Program-made: the position numbers and the translations under genes | Shown: piece by piece, positions 53,022 to 62,384 of the stretch | Numbering within the stretch: the first letter of the stretch is position 1 | Layout: each line of letters begins with the position of its first letter | Notes under the pieces: generated by a model | The model's database searches: none | Told to the model about the DNA's origin: nothing | The model's input: only the letters and a program-made list of their open reading frames with translations | NCBI GenBank assembly: GCA_039621445.1 | Contig: CP154956.1 | Location: 42,494,437-42,558,436 of the forward strand | Source of the DNA: Euglena gracilis | Taxonomy: Eukaryota > Euglenida > Euglenophyceae > Euglenales | Length of the DNA stretch: 64,000 nt | Direction: 5' to 3'

Positions 53022-53430
53022 CAGGGGGGACCGGCCAAAATTTCCCACAGTTAATTCCGAAAAAAACCCAGCGGGTTCAAACATAAAATCTCCCAACCCA
53101 AACTGTGAAAAAGCCATGGGGGTTCCAGCCGTATTCCCCAACCGTATTTCTGAAAAAAGAAATGACCCAGCGGGGTCCAGCCAAAATTTCTCAACCGTAT
53201 GTCTGAAAATAACGCACGGGGGTCCAGCCAACATTTAACAACCGTGTTTCTAAAAAAAAAACCCAGGGGGGGTCCAGCCAAAATTTCCCAAACGTAATTC
53301 TAAAAAAACCCAGGGGTGGGCAGTCAACATTTAACCGAATTTCTGAAACAACCCAGGGCGGGTCCAGCCAAAAATTACCTGCCGCATGTCTGAAAAAAAC
53401 CCAGGGGGTCCACCCAAAATTTCTGTAATG
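53022..53430. repeat. About 52-bp tandem repeat, about eight copies
   Basis: Unit GGGTCCAGCCAAAATTTCCC (A/C)AACCGTATTTCTGAAAAAAACCCAG, repeated about eight times with 45-60 bp spacing and substitutions. Flanked by R6 words on both sides. Confidence 0.88.
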
Positions 53431-54005
53431 GGTTTCCTTGCCGGCAATATGTTTTGTCCTATAATCGCTGTAACTGTGGCAACCTGTATGCCTAGCAATC
53501 CTCCCCCTACCTCAGAAACTGCAAAACGCTTGCCGCCACTCATCCATGATATTTTGCACTTAGCAATTGTGGCTCTTATCCCTCTTCAGGCAAGGACATT
53601 TTCGTTTCTAGGGTCACATTGGCACACTTTTTTGCACATACAGTCCCAAACTGGACACCGGGTTTTGGACAAAACCGGCGTTCCTAACGCCGGGTTTTAG
53701 GACAGAACCGGCGTCCGGAAAAACCCGTGGGGGGGGGACGCCGGTTCTGTCCTGAACCCGGCGTCCGGGACACCGGGTTCAGGACAGAACCGGCGTCCGC
53801 CCCCCTTTTTTTGTAGTTAAAAAAAAAACACGGAATTCTAAAGAAAATGTAACTTTCAAGAAAATTCGATTTTTTTTAAAAAAATAGCAAACAGATGGGC
53901 AAAAAACGCAGAATAAAAGTAAATCGCAAAAAAGTCACAAAATAAACACAAAAATGCAACTTTGATGTAAAATCCGTTGAAAGCTGGCGAAGATTTTACT
54001 ACAAA

Positions 54006-54126
54006 AAGAGGTGGCGGACGCCGGTTCTGTCCAAAGCCCGGCATTCCGGACGCCGGTTCCGTCCTTCGGACGGAACCGGCGTCCGGAACGCCGGGCTTTG
54101 GACAGAACCGGCGTCCGCCACCTCTT
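54006..54126. repeat. Near-perfect 59-bp-arm hairpin
   Basis: Left arm 54,006-54,064, loop TTC, right arm 54,068-54,126, one mismatch (GGCATTCC versus GGAACGCC). The arms contain GGACGCCGGTTCTGTCC twice in nested form. At RNA level this would be extremely stable; it lies in MCM intron 4. Confidence 0.92.
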
Positions 54127-54229
54127 GTTTAAGCCGGCGTTTTAGAGACGCCGGGCTCAGGACAGAACCGGCGTCCCCAACCTTCGGCCAAAGGACACTC
54201 CCAGGACCAATCTCCGACCACTGATCTGC

Positions 54230-54780
54230 AATGTCACACCACTTTGCACTTCACCAAATTCCGGCGATCGCGAGGGTATTTCTGGCTGTGTCAATCGTCC
54301 AGGTATAAAATCACCCCTCGATCGAAAGCTCTTTTCATCAGACGACTGGCGATCACCACCAAATTCAGCCACGTCGCCTGGAGCTCTTATTTTCTGTCAG
54401 TGGGGAATCCTAATTTCACAACTCTGGTGCCCCCCCAAGGCCCTCAGGTCGTTGATTCGAAGAGGAAAAACGTTTCTGTAGGGTTTATTCAGCATCTTAA
54501 ACCAAAAGTCACTGAAGATTGCTGCAAGTTTCGACTCAGATTCTGGCCGATCCGACCATCGCGAGCGTATCTCGGGCTGCGTGCAACGTTAGGGTACCAA
54601 GTTACCCCTCGATCGAAAGCTCTTTTCAACAGACGACCAGCGGTGCTCATCAGATCTTTCCACGCTGCACGGTACTCTATTTCCAAATCTGGGCCGATTT
54701 TCACGAGATTTGGATATCCACCCCACTGGTCCCCAGATGGCAAAATCATTGTCCTTGATGGTTGAAACACTCAGACCAGC
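54230..54780. repeat. Repeat R8: duplicated 'CGATCGAAAGCTCTTTTCA' segments
   Basis: 54,262-54,400 and 54,545-54,690 share GGTA(T/C)(C)AA(A/G)TxACCCCTCGATCGAAAGCTCTTTTCA(T/A)CAGACGACCxGCG. The inverse of the same sequence is at 56,880-57,000 and 57,090-57,280 (GAAAAGAGCTTTCGAT). So one family lies in direct and inverted copies within 3 kb. Confidence 0.82.
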
Positions 54781-55123
54781 ACCTCAGGGCCACTTTTGGG
54801 CACTTTTGGTGACATTTTTAGGAATGAAAATCGGACGCCGGGCTTTGGACAAAACCGGCGTTCCTAACGCCGGGCTTTAGGACAGAACCGGCATCCGGAA
54901 AGCCCGTGGGGGGGGACGCCGGTTCTGTCCTGAGCCCGGCGTCTCAAACGCCGGCTTAAGAATTTTAATGTCTCGGAATCGGCCCAAACACATTGCCGTG
55001 CAAAAAAAATGACTGGAAGTGCAAAAACATACCGTGTGAAGTGCGAAAAATTCAGGCGTTAGGTGTTATTAATATGTGACACTTTACCATCCACTCCCAT
55101 TGTAAAATACACTCTTCACACAC

Positions 55124-55243
55124 CTGATTTCAGCAGGACAAATATAGGTGTTGCGGACCATGAACTCCTTCAGGATGTCGTTTTGGATTGTACCAGACAT
55201 CTTGGCTTTGTCTGCCCCTTGTTCTTCTCCAGCCACAAGCAGG
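55124..55243 (-). CDS. MCM exon 4
   Basis: Acceptor AACTTCAG; the exon encodes [39 protein letters not shown], donor ATCAG|GTGTGTG. It covers the conserved [11 protein letters not shown]...RNTYI substrate-binding region. Confidence 0.93.
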
Positions 55244-55440
55244 CTGAAGTTGACCAAGCGGACTTTTTTACCGTGTTCCACAAAACAACCAAAATTGGCC
55301 AAAAACCTCAGTTTTTCTTGCAATCCGAATCTTTGGGCTGGTTGACCTGTGCCCCCCCCTGGGAGGCACACGGGTTGAATGAATGTTGATTTGGATGCTT
55401 GGACAAATTCAAAAATAAAATCAGTCTGGCCACAATGTAC

Positions 55441-55570
55441 ATTGCCAAAATAGGCAGCGCTGCACCATTCATGGTCATACTCACTGACATCTTCTCCAAG
55501 GGAATGCCATCAAAAAGCAGCTTCATGTCTTCCACACTGTCAACTGCAACTCCAGCCATACCAACATCAC
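55441..55570 (-). CDS. MCM exon 3
   Basis: Acceptor TTTTTTTTGCAAG closes a 48-base intron 2. The exon reads [20 protein letters not shown] and [23 protein letters not shown], with donor GCAAT|GTACAT in phase 2. The SVSMTMNGA motif is diagnostic of MCM. Confidence 0.93.
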
Positions 55571-55618
55571 CTTGCAAAAAAAGGAATGGAGATTGCAGAT
55601 GGCTTTTTCATGTCACAC

Positions 55619-55697
55619 CTTCAACCCTTGGGTGGTCGCTGTCATATCCTCTGTGAGTGGGCAAATCAAAAGCTACACTCAGACCCTGTTGACCTGC
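55619..55697 (-). CDS. MCM exon 2
   Basis: Encodes [26 protein letters not shown], the conserved [11 protein letters not shown] strand-loop of the barrel. The donor GAAG|GTGTGA is canonical. The 5' edge may move by a few codons because intron 1 (about 6.2 kb) lacks a canonical acceptor in phase. Confidence 0.9.
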
Positions 55698-55944
55698 TGG
55701 CGACAAAGACACAAGAGAATGCGGTTGAGTGAGAGTGAGAAACCAACAGGCCGGGTCAGGATTTCCCAAGTGGGTTTGGCTGCCTGATCGCCAACTGAAT
55801 CTCCAACAAAAATCCGAAAATCACCCCCTCCAAGTTTTACTCAAATTTTTTTTGGCACTTTGTGCCCATTGGACACAAATTTGCAAAAATGCTGCCGCTC
55901 ATCACAATGGGTTTCAACATTCATAGAGCCAACACCCCTGTTGT

Positions 55945-56555
55945 TAAAACCTATTTTCTGGGCCCAACGCCTGTCTTAAAATTCTACTGACATTAACGGA
56001 TATCAGGCTGAAATTGTTTATGTCGGTCGATTTCCATTCAGGCGCCCGTTTATGTCGGTTGATTTCCATTCAGGCGCCCGTTTATGTCAGTCGATTTCCA
56101 TTCAGGCGCCCGTTTATGTCGGTCGATTTCCATTCAGGCACCCGTTTATATCAGTCAATTTCCATTCCATTGAAATCTGTTGCTGGTCAGATTGGGAATT
56201 TTTAGTGACTTTTAGGACATTTTGGATTTCCCTTTTTTTCCGACATTTTTTGATCCTATGGGGTTGTGGAGGCGTTATGGATGAGACAAAAACCAAATTT
56301 TATGGTCAGGTGATCACCGCTGGCTGAACTTTCGATGGAACAGACGGAAGGACGGTACTTAAGATTATCATTTTCTGGAACTTCAGAAAAAGCATTCGGC
56401 AAGTTTGTCCTGAACCAGTTGTCATCACTGGTCATCTGAAAGAACAGCTTTCGGGTGAGGAGTGATTTGGCAATGTTAAACCTATTTTCTGGGCTCGACG
56501 CCTGTATTGCAATTCCATTGACATCATCGGATTTCGGGCCAAGGCTGTGTTCATA
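55945..56555 (+). repeat. Large dispersed repeat R5, plus-oriented copy
   Basis: Mirror image of 30,240-31,510 (see that entry). Includes the 32-bp tandem units at 56,020-56,165. The copy lies in MCM intron 1, the other in intron 16, in inverted orientation about 25 kb apart. Confidence 0.82.
56020..56165 (+). repeat. 32-bp tandem repeat array (copy 1)
   Basis: Unit GTCGGTCGATTTCCATTCAGGCGCCCGTTTAT, about 4.5 copies with no spacers. Further arrays: 57,778-57,868 (three units) and 60,115-60,308 (six units); inverted units at 30,298-30,350 and 31,345-31,420. Confidence 0.95.
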
Positions 56556-56859
56556 GCAACATGGCTTTGGTCAAAATTTGTGTTTCTAAAAAAACGCAGA
56601 CTCTGACCTGAGTCTGTGTTTCGAAACGCTGAAACCGTGTCTGGGGGCTCCGGTTTCATGCCCGAACCGGCGTCTGGGATGCCGGTTCGGGCGGGAAATT
56701 TCTGCGCCGAACCGGCGTCCCAGACGCCGGTTCGGGCGTGAAAACGGCGTCTGGGGGACCCAAAATAAAAAGTGCCAAAAAGTGTCCAAAAGGGTTTGTA
56801 GGTAGGTGGCATTCATATTTTAGCAGTTTTTGGGTGGTCTTGGGCCAAAAATTGGGGTT

Positions 56860-57300
56860 TTTTGAGCAACAATTTCCTTTTGGCCAATTTTGGAGAATTT
56901 CTGAAATTGAATACCACGCAGCATGGCAGAAATCTAAGGCCATCTGCTGAAAGCCCTTGAGAAGAGCTTTCGATCGATGGGCAACATGGCAGCTGAAAAG
57001 TGGAATTTCAGATATGCAAATGGGGTCCGAAAAATGCGGAGAAATGTGATCGCTGATTTTGAGGGCGCTTTGCAATCTGGCTGAGTTCTGTGGGTACCAA
57101 GCGAAAGGTGTTGGCGAGACCTTTCGTTTGATATGCAATATGCAACCTGAGCAGTGGGATTTGACAAATTAGGATGTCAAATTTTGGAATACACGATCGC
57201 TGAAAATAAGCGCTGCACGCATTATGGCCGAATCCTGTGGCCATCTGTCGAAAGCCCTTTAAAAGAGCTTTCGATTAATGGGTAACATGCCTTCATAAGG
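56860..57300. repeat. Repeat R8 in inverse orientation
   Basis: AATACCACGCAGCATGGCAGAAATCTA, GAAAGCCCTTGAGAAGAGCT TTCGATCGATGGG, twice more with changes (57,095-57,140 and 57,245-57,285). Complement of the 54.2-54.8 kb segment, including the GTACTCTATTTCC/GGAATACAC words. Confidence 0.75.
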
Positions 57301-58092
57301 ATGAAATCTGCCATTTTTGACCGGCCGCCCATTTGGGCCAAAATTGCCCAAAACTGCCCCAAACATGGGTATTTTGGGCGAAATTGGCCGTGATTCCCTA
57401 GCCGCCGGTTCGGGCATGAAACCGGAGCCCCCTAGCCACGGTTTCAAAAACTGTGTCCCAGACGCCGGTTCGGGCGGGAAACCTGTGCCTGGGACGCCGG
57501 TTCAGGCTACCGCCCGAACCGGCGTCTGGGACACAGTTCTCGACACAGAGTCTGTTATTCGGCCTGAGTCTGCGTTTCGAAACGCAGACTCAGGTCAGAG
57601 TCTGCGGTTAAGACGCATTTCTTGATATAGAGAGTGTTTCTTTCAAAATGGAAGGAAAAAGCATTCCGAAAAAAAAGAGACAAAAGGTTGGTCGACATTA
57701 ACGGGTTTCAGGCTGAAACTGACAATGTCCGAAAACGGAACAAAAAGGCATTCAAAAAAGGAAACAAAAGGTCGGTCGATTTCCATTCAGGCGCCCGTTT
57801 ATGTCGGTCGATTTCCATTCAGGCGCCCGTTTATGTCAGTCGATTTCCATCCAGGCGCCCGTTTATGTCGGCCCCGGGCGGATTCCTGTGGGTGCTCATC
57901 CTGGGGGTGATGCCGACCTGGTCGGCCCGACCATGGTCGGCCCGACCATGGTCGGGCCGACCAGGTCGATAACTACCCCTGGGGGTGATACCGACCAGGT
58001 CGGTATCACCCCCAGAAATCTGCATTACCCCCCCCCTCTTTGGAAATTTAAGCCCCCCCCCCCCCCGGGTTTCCAAAAGACGAGATCAACAT

Positions 58093-59668
58093 GCACCCGA
58101 AAAGGGGTTGGCAGATAAAAGGGGTTTATTTTGTTAATGAAAGGGATAGGGTTAGGTCGACTTGCACCCGAAAAGGGGTTGGCAGATAAAAGGGGTTGGC
58201 AGATAAAAGGGGTTTATTTTGTTAATGAAAGGGATAGGGTTAGGTCGACTTGCACCCGAGAAGGGGTTGGCAGAAAAAAGGGGTTTATTTTGTTAATGAA
58301 AGGGATAGGGTTAGGTCGACTTGCACCCGAAAAGGGGTTGGCAGATAAAAGGGGTTGGCAGATAAAAGGGGTTTATTTTGTTAATGAAAGGGATAGGGTT
58401 AGGTCGACTTGCACCCGAGAAGGGGTTGGCAGAAAAATGGGGTTTATTTTGTTAATGAAAGGGATAGGGTTAGGTCGACTTGCACCCGAAAAGGGGTTGG
58501 CAGATAAAAGGGGTTTATTTTGTTAATGAAAGGGATAGGGTTAGGTCGACTTGCACCCGAAAAGGGGTTGGCAGATAAAAGGGGTTTATTTTGTGGTACT
58601 TGTCTGTTATCGTACGACGGACCCCTTTTTGGTTATGGTACGACACCCTTTTTTTTGGGTTATTTCGGGTTAATTTAAGGAATAGGGTTAGGTGCGCACA
58701 TGCACGTTTGCGCTACATGGCCACGTTGCGCAACATGCATGTGCGCACCTAACCCTATTCCTTTAAATAACCCTAAAAATAAGTGTCGTACCATAACCAA
58801 AAGGGGGGGGTCCGTCGTACGATAACAGACAAGTACCTATTTTGTTAATGAAAGGGATAGGGTTAGGTCGACTTGCACCCGAAAAGGGGTTGGCAGATAA
58901 AAGGGGTTGGCAGATAAAAGGGGTTTATTTTGTTAATGAAAGGGATAGGGTTAGGTCGACTTGCACCCGAAAAGGGGTTGGTAGATAAAAGGGGTTGGCA
59001 GATAAAAGGGGTTTATTTTGTTAATGAAAGGGATAGGGTTAGGTCGACTTGCACCCGAGAAGGGGTTGGCAGATAAAAGGGGTTGGCAGATAAAAGGGGT
59101 TGATTTTGTTAATGAAAGGGATAGGGTTAGGTCGACTTGCACCCGAAAAGGGGTTGGCAGATAAAAGGGGTTGGCAGATAAAAGGGGTTTATTTTGTTAA
59201 TGAAAGGGATAGGGTTAGGTCGACTTGCACCCGAAAAGGGGTTGGCAGATAAAAGGGGTTTATTTTGTTAATGAAAGGGATAGGGTTAGGTCGACTTGCA
59301 CCCGAGAAGGGGTTGGCAGAAAAATGGGGTTTATTTTGTTAATGAAAGGGATAGGGTTAGGTCGACTTGCACCCGAAAAGGGGTTGGCAGATAAAAGGGG
59401 TTGGCAGATAAAAGGGGTTGATTTTGTTAATGAAAGGGATAGGGTTAGGTCGACTTGCACCCGAGAAGGGGTTGGCAGATAAAAGGGGTTGGCAGATAAA
59501 AGGGGTTGATTTTGTTAATGAAAGGGATAGGGTTTGGTCGACTTGCACCCGAAAAGGGGTTGGCAGATAAAAGGGGTTGGCAGATAAAAGGGGTTGATTT
59601 TGTTAATGAAAGGGATAGGGTTTGGTCGACTTGCACCCGAGAAGGGGTTGGCAGATAAAAGGGGTTTA
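58093..59668. repeat. 71/91-bp tandem array, about 16 units
   Basis: Unit GCACCCGAAAAGGGGTTGGC AGATAAAAGGGGTTTATTTTG TTAATGAAAGGGATAGGGTT AGGTCGACTT (71 bp). A longer 91-bp form has GGTTGGCAGATAAAAGG duplicated. Interrupted once by the foldback element at 58,595-58,837. The open frames across it are repeat artefacts. Confidence 0.96.
58595..58837. mobile_element. 243-bp foldback transposon with 8-bp target duplication
   Basis: Begins GGTACTTGTCTGTTATCGTA and ends with its exact complement. The inverted arms extend to about 115 bp each with few mismatches around a short centre (CGTTTGCGC...). Flanked by TATTTTGT on both sides (58,587-58,594 and 58,838-58,845). The uninterrupted tandem unit has this 8-mer once, proving insertion. 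Eight-base duplications are typical of hAT-type elements; it is non-autonomous. Confidence 0.93.
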
Positions 59669-59671
59669 ATG

Positions 59672-59870
59672 TGACCCCCCCCCTATTTGTCACCCCCCCC
59701 TAATAGTCGCCCCCCCTTGGGGGGCGACAATTAGGGGGGGTTACCCATGGACCCATGGAAATGTGGGGTAAATTGAGTAACCCCCCCCTAATTGTCACCC
59801 CCCCCCTAATAGTCGCCAGGGGGGTCAAAACACTCCCGAGGGGGTGCCATATAGGGTGGGGGGTCACGTT
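59672..59870. repeat. C/G-run block with TAATTGTCACCC/GGGTTAC words
   Basis: Two direct copies of CCCCCCTAATxGTC(A/G)CCCCCC and an inverted GGGCGACAATTAGGGGGGG flank ACCCATGGACCCATGG. Local inverted repeat; no gene. Confidence 0.7.
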
Positions 59871-60408
59871 ATTAAATTTTTTTAATTAAATTTTTACCTT
59901 ACTTAACAATTGACCTATTCAAACGAAGGGGGGGGGGGCTTAAATTTCCAAAAGGTGGGGGGGGTAATGCGGATTTCTGGGGGTCGGGCCGACCAGGTCG
60001 GCATCACCCCCAGAGGTCGGTATCCCACCAACAGGGGTCGGGCCGACCACAGGTCGGGCCGACCAGGTCGGCATCACCCCCAGGATGAGCACCCACAGGA
60101 ATCCGCACGGAGCCGTTTATGTCGGTCGATTTCCATTCAGGCGCCCGTTTATGTCAGTCGATTTCCATTCAGGCGCCCGTTTATGTCGGTCGATTTCCAT
60201 TCAGGCGCCCGTTTATGTCAGTCGATTTCCATCCAGGCGCCCGTTTATGTCGGTCGATTTCCATTCAGGCGCCCGTTTATGTCGGTCGATTTCCATTCAG
60301 GCGCCCGTTAATGAGCCAAAAACCACTTTTTTGACCATATTTCGGTCCAAGCGGTTCGGTCGAATAAATGTCAAGACAGGCGTCGGATCCAGACAAAATA
60401 GGTTTTAG

Positions 60409-60512
60409 AAAAATCGACCGACACTAACAGATTCAGCAGGGGCGCCGGGCGGCTCGCTTCGCTCGCTCGCGCCCGGCGCCCCTGCTGAATCTGTTAGTGT
60501 CGGTCGATTTTT
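60409..60512. repeat. Perfect 43-bp-arm palindrome with 18-base loop
   Basis: Left arm 60,409-60,451 (AAAAATCGACCGACACTAAC AGATTCAGCAGGGGCGCCGGGCG), loop GCTCGCTTCGCTCGCTCG, right arm 60,470-60,512 exactly complementary. One arm's outer sequence also marks the edge of R5 at 30,262-30,287. Confidence 0.95.
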
Positions 60513-60529
60513 GTATAGAAACGGTTTAA

Positions 60530-61680
60530 CACTTCAAAGGAGACAATCAGATAATGTGGCAGATGGGTGGGAATTCCCATTCAACTTCCTAGCTTTGGAA
60601 TGATGGTTGTGTCCTTGGGTGCAATGGCCTTCTTATCACCAGGAACACGTTCAATTCCCAATCAGGCAGAAATAAATAGCACTTCCTTGAAGAAACCTAT
60701 CGACCACTTGGGGGGGGGGGTCAGAGGCGCCTACCAGGCTCCAGACAACCTCCTCCATGCACACAGACAAAAAAGGCAAAAAAAACCAGCGCCAGGCCAG
60801 AAGAAGGGATAAAAGGCCAAACAAACAGCCACAATGCACACAGGGGGGGGTCAGAGGCCGAACTGGATTGATAGCTTAACCAGCCTTGGCTAAAATTTTC
60901 CAATTGGATTGTTTCACAATACACCCAAAAACACAGCTTTGGTGTTTTTTTTTGCATTTTTGAGGACGATTGGAGGCTTTTTGAGTCACGAACTGGCTGG
61001 TCTGCAGGTCAGTTGGGGGTTTGGACATCGAGGGGGGGGTCACCTCTCCTACAGTGGACAGGAAAACTTTCGGTTTTGTGAACCGGCAAAGGGCCAGATA
61101 CCAGGCCAAAAGTATTGAAAAATCAGTGAATCTTTGGATCTATTTTTCACTGAAAATAAATCCAAAAATTGCTCATTTTTTGCTTTTTTGAGCATTCTTT
61201 CATACGTTCAAAATGTTCAAAACACCAAAACGTCCAAAAAAATGCGGCTCCATGGGGAAAAATGCACACACATTTGATTTGAAGAAAAGAATCCAGAATC
61301 CAGAATATTTTCATATTTTTTTCAAGTTAAAAGAAATATGGAAAAAAATATGGAAGTTCATTTCTGGCAACTTAACACAAAATGCAAAAGGGCACAATCC
61401 TAATGCTCAGTCTTGCATTGGTGGATAAATAAAAAAAAATGCCAATTGGCCCTGGCGGGAAAATTCGCATGCCACAATTGAGCTTTGGGAGTGTCCCAAA
61501 TTCATTCCCTGCAGTGGAGCCATGCATGGTGTGCAGTCGGGGGGGGGGGGACATGGTGAATTCACACCTGTGAACATTTGACAATTTTGTTCATATGGGG
61601 TGTTTTTTGCAGGTTTAAAGTGATTGTGCATCCAAAATGCATTGTGAGTCAAATTAGGAAATTTTTGAGGGGGGCTTGAA
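60530..61680. other. Intron 1 sequence without recognisable genes
   Basis: Contains two G-run blocks each followed by TCAGAGGC (60,711-60,725 and 60,843-60,858) and a degraded R1 piece at 61,085-61,200 (AACCGGCAAAGGGCCAGAT, AAAATTGCTCATTTTTTG). The rest is unassigned. No exon of MCM was found here. Confidence 0.4.
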
Positions 61681-61705
61681 TTTCAGGAAAGGGGGGAGAT
61701 TGCAG

Positions 61706-61781
61706 ATAATTGCGCGTCGGGCAGGTGGGAAGCGCAATAATCGGCAGCGGACACATAGAGGCCGGCCCGACACGCAATTAT
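61706..61781. repeat. Short inverted repeat (17-bp arms)
   Basis: ATAATTGCGCGTCGGGC and GCCCGACACGCAATTAT, one mismatch, about 40 bases apart. Near the 5' end of MCM intron 1. Confidence 0.75.
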
Positions 61782-61941
61782 TGATTCTTTTCATGGAAAA
61801 AATGTGAAATTTTCAAAATTTGGAAGACTTTCAAATGAGCCAAGGACCTCCAATAGGAAAAAGGAAGAGAGCTCCACAACCTGAACCCACTGTCCTCAAG
61901 CCCAATTCTTGTGTTATCAAGGTGGCAGACAAATTGCGAGG

Positions 61942-62256
61942 TTGCACGTGTTCCTGAGCGTAGAAAGCATTGCTCTCCTCAACTGTACTGAAACCAGCGT
62001 ATTGCCGGATGGTCCATGGACGAATTGTGTACATGGAGGCATGAGGCCCACGTGTGTAGGGGAAAACACCAGGGAGTGATCGGTGTTCCTTGATGTCCTC
62101 GGCAGTGTAAATCGGTTTCACGGTGATGCCTTCCGGGGTGTTCCAGAGCAATTTGTCGACAGTTCCTTTCCCCTTCAACTCCTTGTTCGCCATTTCCACC
62201 CACTTTGGTGGAAGGTCGATACATAACGGGCGAAACTTGCGGAGCATGGTGGGGGA
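61942..62256 (-). CDS. MCM exon 1 (start codon at 62,247)
   Basis: The ATG at 62,247-62,245 gives [20 protein letters not shown], then [40 protein letters not shown] and FYAQEH. The last motif is the universally conserved substrate-channel entry of MCM. Only about 12 residues precede the region where mature mitochondrial MCMs begin, so any targeting signal is short (LRKFR) or lies upstream. The 3' boundary is uncertain by about 12 bases because no GT...AG solution keeps the frame. Confidence 0.9.
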
Positions 62257-62275
62257 CTGCAACAAAAAATTAATG
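62245..62275 (-). promoter_or_regulatory. Candidate spliced-leader (trans-splice) acceptor of MCM
   Basis: Reading the minus strand, TTAATTTTTTGTTGCAG is followed after nine bases (TCCCCCACC) by the MCM start codon. Euglenid mRNAs receive a spliced leader at such acceptors close to the ATG. It could equally be a cis acceptor for an upstream exon encoding a mitochondrial presequence. Confidence 0.6.
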
Positions 62276-62384
62276 TGTCCCACCGGGTTCCCAAAAATCA
62301 GGAGTATCTTTTTTCCAAAAGGCAAGAAGCCCCGGACGGATGGAAATTCCTTAACCGAAATCAAAGTAGGATAACCGCAACCGT

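Larger units (their letters stand above)
57879..60106. mobile_element. Composite unit with about 190-bp inverted ends around a tandem array
   Basis: Left 57,879-58,066 and right 59,928-60,106 are inverted repeats (GCGGATTCCTGTGGGTGCTC ATCCTGGGGGTGATGCCGACC ... GGAAATTTAAGCCCCC). Between them lies the 71/91-bp array. Both outer flanks are the same 32-bp satellite (GGCGCCCGTTTATGTCGG), as if the unit had inserted into that array. No transposase ORF seen. Confidence 0.8.
29642..62256 (-). other. Methylmalonyl-CoA mutase gene, 17 exons over 32.6 kb
   Basis: The gene encodes adenosylcobalamin-dependent methylmalonyl-CoA mutase, which interconverts (R)-methylmalonyl-CoA and succinyl-CoA, normally in mitochondria. 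Exons join to 2,156 coding bases, one short of 719 codons because of a missing base in exon 15. Order: substrate-binding barrel (exons 1-13: [42 protein letters not shown]), then cobalamin-binding domain (exons 14-17: [35 protein letters not shown]). Introns 2-6, 8, 9, 12, 13, 15 and 16 are GT...AG. Introns 7, 10, 11 and 14 are not and have paired ends. Intron 1 is unresolved. The length fits the usual enzyme without a long presequence. Confidence 0.93.

Noticed and set aside
58631-58790. A gene within the foldback element
   Set aside because: Arms are complementary and too short; no ORF, hence non-autonomous.
56020-60308. 32-bp direct repeats that could suggest a CRISPR array
   Set aside because: Units are head to tail with no spacers and slight divergence, in a eukaryotic intron with no cas genes; it is a satellite.
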